Assembly: GCA_030512335.1 (NCBI GenBank)
Contig: JAULSU010000006.1
Span: forward strand, 3,348,001-3,412,000
DNA length: 64,000 bases
DNA from: Immersiella caudata
Lineage: Eukaryota > Ascomycota > Sordariomycetes > Sordariales > Lasiosphaeriaceae
Direction of reading: 5' to 3'
In this document: one piece after another, positions 10,517 to 21,876 of the stretch
Position numbering within the stretch: position 1 is the first letter of the stretch
Layout of the letters: every line of letters begins with the position of its first letter
Translations under genes and position numbers: made by a program
The notes under the pieces: model-generated
What the model was told of the DNA's origin: nothing
Seen by the model: the letters and a program-made list of their open reading frames with translations, nothing else
Database searches by the model: none

Positions 10517-13500
10517 ATGCGAAGGGGAGTGCTTGTGAATGGTGACTGGAACCGAAGAACGATAATGCTGAAATCAAAGAAGTCGAGATGATTTTATACC
10601 GTGTGCCAGGCCGTGTCAAACTTGAGGCTTTGCATCTCGAAACTCGAACGCCTCTCGAAAGCGTCGGGAGTTGGGGTCTCTAGGTGTGTATCCGTACCGA
10701 GCGTATCTGGCTACTTTATATTCGTTCTATCAGAGGGCCGCTCCCGTCGACGTCGTCGTTCTTCATCAGTATGGGTCCCGGTGCGTTCCAGAAACACCGG
10801 AGAGTCTACATATGAGACGCCCCGCAATGGGAGAAAGGAGTTTAGCCACACATAACACAGAGAGGAGCCCTGTGACAAACCAGACAAGGCATTGTTGAAA
10901 TGTTGACAGGTATTCGAAGGTCCTTTTTTATACCCTCTACCCCAAAGAGCGAGGCCTTTGAAGAATGCAAGGAGGCATGGACTACTTATGATCAAGCGGG
11001 TAGGAAGGATGTCAAACTCACTCCTCACATCCCGCGGACGTGTAGAATCCATGTTGCGTACGATAGAGGTTGGACGCTATAGGCATGGTGAGTGAGCATC
11101 CAGGTAGTTATTATAAACGAATGATCGTGCATTTTGCGATTTGCGCAACTCCTCCCCCATCTGGGATGTGACCCCTGGGGCACCCATTGACAGATGCCAT
11201 ATTCGCCCCCAGTCCCTAGACATTCGTTCCTCAGGGTTTTGTTGTGGCAAGTTGAGGGAGACGCCCCCGGAGCGCTGTGGCTCCCTCAATAGCCTCGGCA
11301 GGTCCAAGATGAACAGTAGAAACAAGCAGTGATCAATCAGGGCATGCTGTCCGTTTGAGAATATGCCAGGGGCAGCGCTTCCATCTTATAGCAGCAGCGC
11401 ATCTGGCTCTACTCCGCGCAGGATTGGTCAATTTGAGGACCACGCAGCTTTATACCACCAACAAACGTTATTGCATGCCCTCCGCACCAACCGTTCAGGG
11501 GTAAGAAGCACAATCTGTCAAGCGGACCAGGCAGCCTTGTTACACACCGATCGTGCAGTGCCAGGCCCCTAGACCGGGCGACGAATCCGGCCCAGGACCG
11601 CCGCCTCGGGTCAACAAACCGGGGATGATAGGTACGGCGTGGGGCCGTGATTGGCTCCGGAAGCGCTGCTGGCGAGATGTTGACCTCTCAGAGGGCATCC
11701 TCAGCGCCAGCCTCATTATACACTGTCTAAAAACAGGCCGCAGGTTGGCTGGTCGACTGTCAGGGCACACGAATGTTGTTTGATCCCTTTCGCGGTCTGC
11801 AAATCCAACTTCCGGTCGAAAATGGCCCGGTATCATTTGCCGTGTGGCACGGCGCGGCGCATCCGGCGGAGTGGAACGCCGAGTTGCCTTACCTGGGCGC
11901 TGCTAAACGATCATCCGAGCAAGACATCAGATGTTAGCCGTCGCTCGGACAGAAGCTGACAGTAGGGCGATCGCTCCTGTCATCAAGAGGGGTGGTGGTG
12001 CAGCACCCGTGGGCGGAGGGGCAGACCTCCGGCGTCCGAGCGCGCGCAATAAATGGTGTTGAGAGGGCAAGTCAAGACGCTGGATCGCCACAGAGCGGTG
12101 TACAAGTCGCTTGGTCGTGAATTCACCCGGTTTGCACCATTTCTGGTTCAAACTCCAGCTCTATCTCGGCCGTCATAACCGCGGTTTGTCTGCCGGTGCT
12201 GCCATGTTGATGCTCCAGCCTGTTTGGATGTCGTTGGAAATGACGAAATCCTTGACAGGGTCCTGGAACTGTGGCGACAGCGGGCGGCAGCTGGCCAAGA
12301 ACTTCGGTGACAGGGGTGGTGAAACAGGGATAACCGATTTGGCGCTGATGCGAACAACAGCATATGCCAACGTCTCCAGCCTTACCTCACGTGTTCAAAG
12401 ATATTCACCGCTGTTGCATGAGCGGGCCTATGAGTCTGGTGACGATGCTAAGCGTAGGAAACCAATTTGTGATGGTGTTTCCAAGAAAAATGGCGGCCGA
12501 GCTGGGGTGAAACATTTGCTGCCATCGCCGCCAATTGGGTCCGGCTTAAGCGCTAGCATCGGCATGCAGGGGGGTGAGGGGTTCGCTGGGGCGGCAACGG
12601 GCCTCTGAGCTCTTGAGCTCAATGAGCCGTCTTGAAGGTGTTCTAAAACGGGCTCGCGCTTCCTTTCAGGCATCCGTTCAGGCTTCGAGAAGGCTTGCTG
12701 CCAAATGATTTTGCGTGTGAGCAGTAGGATTGATATGTCAACGCAGGTAGCCGTCGCCGTTCGCACCCCCGGAACGCCTCCAAGGCCCCAGCCGCGTTGT
12801 CGCGAACTCTCGTTGGCCCATTGGGGTTTGATGAGAAACGAGTTTTGTCGGTTTTCGGCCATTCCCACTGAAGCGAGGTAGTTGACAGATGGGCCCGGGG
12901 GCGCTCTGGGGAAATGCATGCATCTCAGAATCTGACAGCAGTGCAATATTGGACATCGCACCCATGGTTCGGTTCATATCCCGCCTTGACCGAACATTCG
13001 CGACTGAAGGTGGAAGCTGACAGCCGAAAGCGCAATGCCACTGATAACCTGCCATACCACGACCTGGCTGACAACTCTTCCTGAACGTTCTGCGGCTCAA
13101 GTTGTGGCCGGGCCGTGAACAGGGGGCTGGATCGCTGGCTCCGTCAGCTGCTCTGGGGTGGAGGCCACCGCACAGGGGGAATGCCAACCCGGCGCGCCTC
13201 CTCAGCCACGCCGTCAGCGTTGCGAGATCCAGTACCGCAGTCCGAGAGCCCCTAACATGGTGAAATCGGTGTTTGGACTAAGAAGGTTGGGTCGATCGAA
13301 AGCTGCCCGATGAGCTTGAACACGTATTGGATCTGTAGAACGTCTGTGAGGCATTGCCATATTCGTATCTGGACGGTGAGAGGCTGGTGGATTTGCTTGG
13401 TGGCGGGATCGGAACTAACCCTGTTCGACAAGCCGGAAATATCAGTCGAGATCTGTGGGGGTGCAACATGGTGTGACCGCTTACCCCCTCTGCCCAGCTT

Positions 13501-15242
13501 CACCCATCGAGACAGTTGGTTACAAGTCAATTGCAGAGACCTGTCGCATGGAGAGAGGCCTTACCAGGTGATGAGATACCACTGCTGGCCAGGTAAAGAA
13601 AGTGCTAGGCTGTCAATCGTCGGCGAAAAGGCGCCGTGACTTCGTGCTTCGATCGACAATCCAGGCCCTGAAGAGCTCCTGGCTCCAACGGTGTGGTGTG
13701 GTGGGTGCCGCGAGCGGATGGAACTCCACCGAGTTGGGCGGGGGAAAACGCTCTGGGCCTAAAAAGCTGAGCGGACGCGAATGCGCAAAGTGGCTGGCCG
13801 AGCGCAAAGCGACGGCGCGAGTTTTGCGTCGGACGTGTTGTTGCGCTTCGAGTGAAGAAGCAAAGACAACACCGATTGCTGGTTTCCGAAAAGCCCTGTA
13901 GCTGTTGCCGTTGAGACGCGAAATGACTAGGGCTTTGCAAACGCGAGACGCTCGACGAAAACCCTTGAAACCGCCAGGTCGACCCGCGCGTCTGGCCGAC
14001 CTACACGTGTAGACAACACATCGTGGGGGAAGACAATATGGATACCCACACCGCGGTCGCCGATATTGGGCTACCTGAGGCGCTGGAGGGTTACATGGTG
14101 GTCCTTTGTTCGAGAGGAATTCCCAGGTTGAGGGCACGGTCGCGGTGCTACCCATGCATACCTGCGCTCAGCTTTAACACCCCGCAGCTTGGGAGCTCTT
14201 TGCATTGCGATTTCGCCTCTCTTGGCCAAGGTTTGCGATCAGGGCCCGGAAAGTCGCCCCCATTTTTATTCGGGCTCGGGAGTTTGCCACTTGCGATAAC
14301 GTGAGCGGGAGGCGCCGTCAGACATCGCAGGAGCTTCTCCCAAATGATTCAGCAGCCTTGCAGCTCTGGAAGAATCGTCAGGGAGCCTCGTCCTTGGTAA
14401 TTTGCGGCGAGGAAACAAAGAGATGCCCTTTGTGCTCCGGTTAATTGTTGTCGTTGGAAATCCAGGGTGTGGCTGCTTGGAAGCCGGCGCGCCAATCCCG
14501 AGTCTTGGAATTTGATACGTGCAGCTGCGGAGTTGCGGCCTTAGGCAGCATCCACTCCCGGCTTGGCTTGGAAGGCAACGTGAAATTGGAGCGAGGACCG
14601 CAAAAAACCAAACTGCTCCGCCTTCTCGATCGGCCCCGTTTCGTCCACCCAGCCTCTCGCTCCAGCCAGGCACGGCGAGTTCGAGCGCACCTTTTCTTCT
14701 CTGCACGCCGCCCACAACGTCGAGCGACCTGCCATCGAATCTGCATCCACCACCTCTTCTCCTCTCGCAACGCACCGCGAGCGCCTTTAGAGTCCAACCG
14801 ACGTGGAATTGCTCGACCATCGATTGCGGCTGAGGCATTTGACCTGACTCGCCCTGCCGACTCTTCATCAGCATCGCGGCCTCCGGTGCTGGCTGCGATC
14901 GCGAAACCACTGCACCTCGTCACCCGCCCTACTCCGCCCTCGTTACCTGCGACCGTTCTCGCCTTGCACTCTCTGTCAAGCACCTCGCTGGCGTCGACTC
15001 GCTCGCGTTTCTCTGCCGCCAAGCCCAAAACGACCAACCAGCCGAACAGCAGTTGTGGGCTCGCCCATTGACGCATAAATTCACATAAGGGCCTCATCTA
15101 CCAAACACTTCAAACAGGGGCCGCAGGCTCAGGATTATCATATAAGCCGTAGCAGGTTCGTTCACCATCGACCTGCGGCCCGCGCTACTTGTTTTTGTCT
15201 CCCCGTCTGGTGCCTACCTCGTTTTCGCGGAGGCCAGCCAAG
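10517..15242. other. 4.7 kb gene-poor region
   Basis: Many short frames occur on both strands, but none has a recognisable domain, a convincing splice structure or consistent codon bias. No terminal repeats, transposase motifs or A+T-rich RIP-like decay are visible. The last few hundred bases must be the promoter and 5' UTR of the SamB gene. It could hold an unrecognised lncRNA, an old element or fast-evolving small genes. Confidence 0.4.
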
Positions 15243-17108
15243 ATGCGGGAAGTCAATTTCAGCATACCCAACGTCAATAAGGCGTCGGTGGGCATCACCA
15301 CCGCGCTTTACGACCGGCGAGCGCTCGACTGCACTTCGACCCTACCGCTGATCAACTCCCTCAACCATCTCGCCTACCTCACGACATCCTCCGCCCGCAT
15401 CCGAGACATTCTCACGGTCGATGGCGGCATCGAGAGACTGGTCTGCATCCTGAAGCAGGGTCGCAGCAAGGATATGATGGACATGTGGAAATGGAACCTG
15501 GCCTTTCAGTGCGTCGTTAACATAGGCGTCAGAGGTACCGAGGCTGTCAGGACTCGTGTCGTCGAGGCCGACATGGTTCCAGTCATTGCCACGATTCTGG
15601 ACAATTACATCAAAGTCATTGAGAAGATGCGTGAGAAGGCCGACGAAGAGAAGCAAAAATCGCATCACCACCGCCATCGGCTCAACGGGACCAGGGCGCA
15701 CAAGTCTTCCAGCTTCTCTTCACGATCAGGCAATCTCGAGGTCGACCAGCGCACCTTCCGTCGCCAGGCGCCTCCAGCCGCTATTGACGTGTCGGTGACT
15801 TTGGCCGGCCCGTCCACGACGGTAATCCAGTCCAACGCTGATGCCACACCTACGGCTCCGCAATTCCAGGTGTCCACGCCATCTGAGCGAACGCCGTTTA
15901 CCGCCCACCGATCTCACCACCATCATACCGGTAGGCCACAAGAGCCACGTCTCTCTCCAATTCGCCAGCCCATCCAGCCACTTGCGCCATCGGTGCATTC
16001 AATGGACGCCGCCGACGGTTTTATCAGGCCAGTCCGTGAGGGTGACCGGTTGGCGTCCATGGCACCCTTTGCCCCATCTACCTTGGCATCTCAACCAGCC
16101 TCTCCCACAACGCCTCTGCCTCCCCCGCAGATTCGGTCTCCGACGGTTCGGCCGGCCTCGGCGCTCGCTCCCGCTGCTAGATCTCGACGGCGCCCCTCAA
16201 TCCGCCACCAGCACTCCACCTCGGTAGATGCTGACGACAATGCTGACAGCATGCCATCAGACGAGGCGCCCGACGCCGAGATGTCCGGTACGGCAGAAAT
16301 GCAGCCCGGTGTCGGAATCCAGGATATCGCCATGGAGGATGGCGAAACCATTATTGCTGGTGCAGCGATTGACCTGACAACCCCGACGGTCTCGGAGACC
16401 CAGGATGCCGGCACTTTCAACATCACACACCAGGGCCCGGTTGATGGAAGCATCGGCACCGTCAACACGCCGACGCAAGTGCCGACGATTGGACTGTCGC
16501 CCAACAGACCAACCATGGTTAGCCCGCCACAACCGACATTGCCGCACGCCAACATCCCCCGATACCTCCTCAACAGCCAGGTGACACCGAACCCGCAGGC
16601 GCTTGCCGCTATGCCGAGGGAGGAGGACGTCCTGATGTCCCTGCAACTGCTGGCATACGTTTCAAAGTACTGCAACCTTCGCAAGTACTTCCAGAAGAGC
16701 CATCTGGTCCCAAGGCTCAAGATTGGCAAGGAGATCCAGCTGATCGACGCCGCCGACCCAGCTGAGGCCGAGGCTCAGATGGATGAGGAGGAGGAGAACT
16801 GCGAGGAGGAATACTTGCTGCCGAATGACTTGAACATCTTCCCTCTCGTGGAGAAGTTCACGGTCCGATACCATAGCGCCGACATGCAATATTGGGCCGG
16901 GGTGGTTATGAGAAATCTCTGCCGCAAGGACGACACCCGAGGGGGTATCCGCCAATGCGCTTACTGGCAATGCGGGAAGTGGGAGGAATTCACACGACAG
17001 TTCGCTAAGTGCCGTCGTTGCCGGCGAACCAAGTACTGCAGCAAGGAGTGCCAGAAGAGCGCTTGGGCTTTCCACCGCCACTGGTGCATCGCTGCTGGTT
17101 CGCAATGA
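15243..17108 (+). CDS. samB: SamB/Mub1-type MYND zinc-finger protein
   Basis: A single-exon gene of 621 residues. The start at 15243 gives MREVNFSIPNVNKASV, the conserved N-terminus of the SamB/Mub1 family; the frame upstream lacks an ATG. The first 130 residues form the conserved helical (armadillo-like) part, with LINSLNHLAYLTTSS and DGGIERLVCILKQGR. Residues about 140-460 are low-complexity Ser/Pro/His-rich. Another conserved block follows (MSLQLLAYVSKYCNLRKYF). The C-terminal MYND finger (about 572-615) has the C-C..C-C..C-C..H-C ligand pattern. In yeast, Mub1 is the adaptor of the Ubr2-Rad6 ubiquitin ligase that degrades Rpn4; Aspergillus SamB affects conidiophore development. It is convergent with EBP2. 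Confidence 0.93.
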   Translation: MREVNFSIPNVNKASVGITTALYDRRALDCTSTLPLINSLNHLAYLTTSSARIRDILTVDGGIERLVCILKQGRSKDMMDMWKWNLAFQCVVNIGVRGTEAVRTRVVEADMVPVIATILDNYIKVIEKMREKADEEKQKSHHHRHRLNGTRAHKSSSFSSRSGNLEVDQRTFRRQAPPAAIDVSVTLAGPSTTVIQSNADATPTAPQFQVSTPSERTPFTAHRSHHHHTGRPQEPRLSPIRQPIQPLAPSVHSMDAADGFIRPVREGDRLASMAPFAPSTLASQPASPTTPLPPPQIRSPTVRPASALAPAARSRRRPSIRHQHSTSVDADDNADSMPSDEAPDAEMSGTAEMQPGVGIQDIAMEDGETIIAGAAIDLTTPTVSETQDAGTFNITHQGPVDGSIGTVNTPTQVPTIGLSPNRPTMVSPPQPTLPHANIPRYLLNSQVTPNPQALAAMPREEDVLMSLQLLAYVSKYCNLRKYFQKSHLVPRLKIGKEIQLIDAADPAEAEAQMDEEEENCEEEYLLPNDLNIFPLVEKFTVRYHSADMQYWAGVVMRNLCRKDDTRGGIRQCAYWQCGKWEEFTRQFAKCRRCRRTKYCSKECQKSAWAFHRHWCIAAGSQ

Positions 17109-18456
17109 TCCCATGCTAAGGCACAACGGTCGACTTTGATACCCCCCGGCTAACCTCCCGGGATACTTCTCCTTTCCACAGCATTGCCGATAATGTCTAC
17201 TGGTTAAAGTGATATAGTGGCATGGGCGGTTGAGCGGCACTGCGAGTAAAAGCATTTTTCCGCATGCATGGCGTTGCGCGATACCATACGACACAATCAA
17301 TTCTTGACACTTCAATCCCACGAGACATTCGACCCTGTTTGATTACGACCCTATATATCATATACTTTCGACTCCACCTTCGGACACGCCTAGCATATAG
17401 CGATCCAGCCTGGAAGGAGATTCAACTCACTCGGCGAAGCGCTTCTTCCACCATTCTATCAGGCCGCTGCATTGGGTCTATATACCAATAGCACGCGACC
17501 CTGACACGCACACAGCCTCCATAAGCGGACGTTGATGACCGCTTTACGTCCCTCTGGTTGGCCTTTGGAGCTGGTCCAGGTTTTGGTCGAGGGGTCCTTC
17601 CACAATACAGCATGGCGTTCTTTGTTTTTGTCCCAGCAATACCTTCCGATTCTGCACATCTTTTTTTTTCCATTCTACTTCCGGGCATCGGTCAAGCGCG
17701 TTCAGGAGCTGTTTTGTGTCTTGCATTTTTTTTTTTACCAGTGATCAAAACCATTGCACTGGAACAGAGAAGGCCGGAAACGACATCCCATCATGATACT
17801 TGGGATCCTCTTTATACGTCATTGGTTCCCTTTGTCTCTTCTCACGACATACGCCCCTGAACGAGGATGAAACGATTCATACACTGCGCATGCGATGGGG
17901 GTGTAGGACGATGGCTTGGTCTCGTCTGGTCAGGAGGTGATAGAAGATGGTGGGTGACCTCCTGGAGCGAGAGAATACTGAGCTGAGGCGGTGAGAGGGC
18001 AAGATGCGAAGGAGGAGATTTGAATGAGTCTTCTCGCACCCTGAGTACAAGAAGTCAATCGAGGAGAGGACACTGAAAGGAGTTGGGCCAGCTGGGAGGA
18101 ATTGCAGGGCCAGAGCCAGGCAGATCGGAAACCGGAGATGAAATCGTGTCATGTATTGTTATTAGGCCCAATAACAGCCGAAAGGACTGGTCTATACACA
18201 CGGAGAGTGGGATGATGCGTATGATTATGTGATGTTTAGGCCCCCAGTTGACAGTAAGTGGTGCGCCTGCAGATTGGTTTACGTGGAACAAAGACAAATT
18301 TGTTTGTTGGCCCAAGAATCTTCGGTAGACCCAAGTGATTCCAGGATACGTCAGAACGAAGCTAGATAGCACAGCTGCCGTGGTATTCTTTTCCGCCGCG
18401 CAAACCCTGGCAATATTACACACCCCTAACTCCTGGCCCCCATACAGAAGAGACAT
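17109..18456. other. Convergent intergenic, samB / EBP2
   Basis: About 1.35 kb between two converging stop codons. It has several T-rich runs (17660-17670, 17725-17740) and no gene that I can support. Confidence 0.5.
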
Positions 18457-19740
18457 TTATTTCTTGCCCGCCTTCCGCCTCGCCTTACCCAACCTGGGCG
18501 CCTTGAAGGCCTTCTTCGGCCCTGCGCCCCCACCAGTCTTCATCCGCTTGGCGCTAAACCCGCCAATATCGGCTGAGCTGTTGGCGTCGTTGGACTTGAG
18601 GTGCTTCTTCTTGCCGCCGAAGCCGTACTTGGAGTCTTTCTTTTGGCGCTTGGCGTTGGGGGCGTGCTCGCCAGCGCTGAACGAGCGCTTCTTGCTGTTT
18701 CCAGACTTGAGCTCGTTCTCAACAGCTACGTCGAAGATGTCGTCGGCCTCGGTGGCACCGAGGGCGGAAGAAGCGCCTTCCTTGCGTTCTGGGAGGGGTC
18801 AGTAGCTGGTTGACAAACGGGAAAAGGGCTACATACTCTTCTTGAGCTCGTTGATCTTGTCGAGTGTCTCACGCTTTTGCTTCGCGCGCTCTTGCTGCTT
18901 GGCTACTTGGACTTGCTTGCCGAACTTCTTGAGATCGCGCTGTTTGCGCGCCTCGGCGGAGGCCTTCTTAGCGGACGCTTCCTCGATGAGCTTGGCCTTG
19001 ACCTTGTCCATGGTCTCGTCGCTGCGCACCGTCTCGGCGAAGTAGTCGGTTGGGCGGGTGAAGGGGACGCCCTCCTTGCGCAGCAGGGTGCGCGCTCGGC
19101 GAGCGGCTTCGAGCGACTGGTTCATGAAGGCGAGCTCGCGGGCGAGGTCGTCGTCGATGGAGGTGATGGCATCGGCGGTGGGGGTTGCCGAGATGACGGA
19201 TTGGTGGTAGGCGAAGGGAACGGAGGAGGATGTGTCGAGCTGGATCCGCTTCAGCGCCGCCAGCAGCGCATCCTTGTTGTTGATGGTCTCGCGCACGCGC
19301 GTCGTCGCTGCGATCTCCTCCTCGTCTGATGAATTGCCGATGGAGAGGTCGTCAATGTCAATTTCTTCCTCCTCTTCGTCCTCCTCTGATTCGCTCTCTT
19401 CTTTGTCCTCGGCGTCCTCCATCTCTGAGTCGGAGTCGGACTCGTCTAACCTTGCGAGGTCGAGATCGAAACCGTGACCGCCTTCGCTCTCGTCCGAGGA
19501 CTCATCGTCTTCTGCTAGCCCAACTGCAACCTTTTTTGCCTTCTTTGCTTTTACCTTCTTAGATTTGAGCTTGGTAGCCTCCTCATCAGACTCATCCTCC
19601 CATTCATCCTCGGTCTCCTCGAACAGCTTCTCGGCCGCCAGCTCGACAGGTTTTTGTGTCTTCGGCGATTTTTTGACTGTGGCCTTCTTTTCCTTGGACG
19701 CTATCCTTGCGCCCGCACTGGGGGCGGTCTTCTTCGCCAT
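18457..19740 (-). CDS. ebp2: EBP2 rRNA-processing protein
   Basis: Nucleolar protein needed for 27S pre-rRNA processing and 60S subunit assembly. Exons: 19740-18837 and 18788-18457 (411 residues) with a 48-bp intron (GTATGT donor). Order along the protein: Lys/Ala-rich start, long acidic Glu/Asp/Ser tract (about 40-160), then the conserved EBP2 region (NNKDALLAALKRIQL; LARELAFMNQSLEAARRA; GVPFTRPTDYFAETVRSDETM; a coiled stretch with KQRDLKKFGKQVQVAKQQER). A basic Gly/Lys-rich C-terminus follows (KYGFGGKKKHLKSND and ending RKAGKK). The layout and length agree with EBP2 of other fungi. A telomere-like CCCTAACCCT motif lies about 175 bp upstream of the start. Confidence 0.95.
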
Positions 19741-21129
19741 ATTTTCTGTGATGTGAAGGAGGGGTGAGGCGGTGTTGGATGCAATTGGGACCCAGCTCGA
19801 GGATCGACGAACTCTTCTGTCTGCTTGCCGAGAACTTTTTTTGCGGTTGGCAGGCGCATTGGCGATAAGATAAACATTTTAGTGGGATGCCCCGCTCGTC
19901 GGTGTGGCTCCCTGACCCTAACCCTGACTCTCTAAGAGAACTTCGACATCCCTCCACTCTGCAACAGACTATCGTGTCTTTTGATTCCAAGCTATACGTT
20001 GATAATGAACCACTCTAAAGCCGTCTTAATTGACTGTTGAGGCTTCAATATAAGATCAGATTTTCGGTATTTCAAGGGCACGATCACCACGGGCCTTGAT
20101 TTTCGTCTCAAGTTGGACGAAGATGCTACAAGTATTGACCAGCAGATTTACGGCTACAATGGCTGGCCGTGTCTCTTGACTGACATGCAGATGACAGCAC
20201 GGATGCAGAATATTACAGCAAACCAAGAAATGGTAGGCTACTTATCGGTATCTTGGATTCCGCAGTCACATCTTTCACACAGGGTTCAGGGCGAGTTGAG
20301 GTGGACTTTATGTCCATGGAACCTAGGCATCTAAACTTGTACCATCAGCGGTCCGAACATCACGGTATGATATCAGGGCTCACATATATACGGCCACCAC
20401 CACCAAAAGCTCGCCTCACAAACCGCAAGTCACATTGAAACCACCAGACACGAGCAGAAAAATCTCAACATAGTTTATATTTACTGTCCTAAAAATCCCC
20501 CTCCCCAAAAAAAGCAAAGAGCGTCAAGAAATCCTCTCTCCCCCTCCCCCAAAGATATAATCTCCATCTCCCCCAACTACCCCCAAGAGGAGAAAGCCAA
20601 GTTCGAGCCCGGACTAGCTGCAGAGGTCCAGACTGGCAAGAGAAGAGAAGCGTTCGAGATGGCTATTCGCAATAGGGAAAATGAGGTGGATATGTTGTTT
20701 CGAAAGGGTGCGCGCAAGAAGCGGAGTGTTTTTGTTGTGTTTTGTGTTGTTACCCTCGGTTGTTTGAGAAAAATTGCAATTTTTTTCTCCAGCACGCCTG
20801 CCATGGTCGCTGGCTGTCTCGTCGAGAGGTGGAGACAGACAGGGAGACTGAGGAGAAGAGTGGGTGAGAAAAAGGTTGCTGTTGTTGGCAGTGACGAGTT
20901 GTGCTGGCTCCGGTCCTGATGGTGTGGTTGGCGAGATCAGGAGGAGGAGGAGGGGGAGGCGCCTAGAAGGTGCTAGGATAGGGCGTCATGTCTCCCGAAG
21001 AGTGGCGGAGAGAGAGGCGGCCATGCTGGTTCGGAATGGTGAAGAGGAGGAGGATGGTTGAGGTTCTAGACGGGGGTGGTCTCCGGTTGTCGACTACTCG
21101 TCATGATTGCCGGCCTCGCTGGAGGTCAT
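19741..21129. other. Region between EBP2 and pheromone gene
   Basis: The left part is the EBP2 promoter, including the telo-box-like motif. The right part (about 20500-21129) lies downstream of the pheromone coding sequence and may be its 3' UTR. No other gene is supported. Confidence 0.45.
19916..19925. promoter_or_regulatory. Telo-box-like motif upstream of EBP2
   Basis: CCCTAACCCT on the plus strand (AGGGTTAGGG as read toward EBP2), about 175 bp upstream of its start. Such Tbf1-type TTAGGG sites are known in fungal promoters of ribosomal-protein and ribosome-assembly genes. Its role here is inferred. Confidence 0.45.
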
Positions 21130-21201
21130 TTACATGACAACGCAGTAGGAGTTCTTGGCCTCGGCCTTGGGGACCTTGACGGTGGTGGGGATGGAAGGCA
21201 T
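21130..21201 (-). CDS. Lipopeptide (a-factor-type) mating pheromone precursor
   Basis: A 24-codon frame (23 residues) beginning MPSIPTTVKVPKAE and ending NSYCVVM-stop. The last four residues are a CAAX box with Met at the end, which directs farnesylation of Cys20, removal of VVM and carboxyl methylation. The short length, MPS start, basic/proline-containing middle and YCVVM end match the hydrophobic pheromone precursors of Sordariomycetes such as Neurospora mfa-1. The mature peptide would be recognised by a Ste3-type receptor on the opposite mating type. A CATAAAAAGG TATA-like box lies about 95 bp upstream (21293-21303) and a tandem CCCCTTAATATTGTG repeat lies further upstream. No intron is needed. 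The family call rests on the CAAX box and size; expression is not shown by sequence. Confidence 0.9.
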   Translation of the reverse strand: MPSIPTTVKVPKAEAKNSYCVVM

Positions 21202-21292
21202 GTTGATGGTTGGTTTGGTTTGTTCTGTAAAAGTGCGGAAGAATGTGTGTGATGAGGGGAAGAAGAGTTGGGATTTGGTCGGGATGGAAGGG

Positions 21293-21303
21293 CCTTTTTA
21301 TGG
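21293..21303 (-). promoter_or_regulatory. TATA-like box of pheromone gene
   Basis: CCATAAAAAGG on the minus strand, about 95 bp upstream of the pheromone ATG, a suitable place for a core promoter. Confidence 0.4.
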
Positions 21304-21825
21304 AATTTTGCTTGGTGTGGTTTGTGATGTCCAAAGCTGAGCTGCGGTCGTTCTTAGTGTCAATCAGGGTGGCAAATGCCTTCCGTTCTTCCTTGGACTC
21401 TGGACTGGATGCCTAAACGCAAAGAAATTGAAGATATCGCCGCCAGGCCTCAATGATTCCTTTCATTCCATTGCCTCTGGGGCTGTGGAGATGGACAAAC
21501 AGAGCCAAAGGGATTGGTAATGGTACTTGTTGAGGGCCGTCTGGTTGATATTGTACTGCCCCTTAATATTGTGCCCGAGTAAACAATGGGCTGCTTTGAA
21601 GGGCCTTCTGCCACGGACTTGGCACATGCCCCAATCCTTCTAGAAAGTTTCGCTGGTTTTGTCCCGAAGTTGTGCCTCGCGCCACCGCCCTGTTCCTGGC
21701 TGATAAATCAGGGCATGAAGACATAGACGACGTCAAGGGCCTGTTTTGTCATTGCAGAAAGCCATGTCGATGAAAGGTGGCTGTTGGTATTGTGACCTGT
21801 ACTTAGGTTTGTGGTTGTTTGTTTA

Positions 21826-21876
21826 CCCCTTTAGTATTGTGCCCCTTAATATTGTGCCCCTTAATATTGTCCCCCC
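21826..21876. repeat. Tandem CCCCTTAATATTGTG repeat
   Basis: Three copies in tandem (about 15-16 bp each, the first with TTTAGTATTGTG), with a fourth isolated copy at 21559-21576. All lie upstream of the pheromone gene. The core, read as CACAATATTAAGGGG on the minus strand, contains ACAAT, a core bound by some HMG-box proteins. Confidence 0.75.

Noticed and set aside
12138..12154. B-box-like TGGTTCAAACTCC, possible tRNA
   Set aside because: No T-arm stem, no acceptor or anticodon stem can be drawn around it.
13613..14155. 180-codon minus-strand frame in the gene-poor region
   Set aside because: Composition is Arg/Pro-rich and typical of chance frames in GC-rich DNA; no motif and no splice partners.
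19911..19930. Telomere repeat marking a chromosome end
   Set aside because: Only two CCCTAA-like units, inside gene-dense DNA; a promoter motif is the simpler reading.
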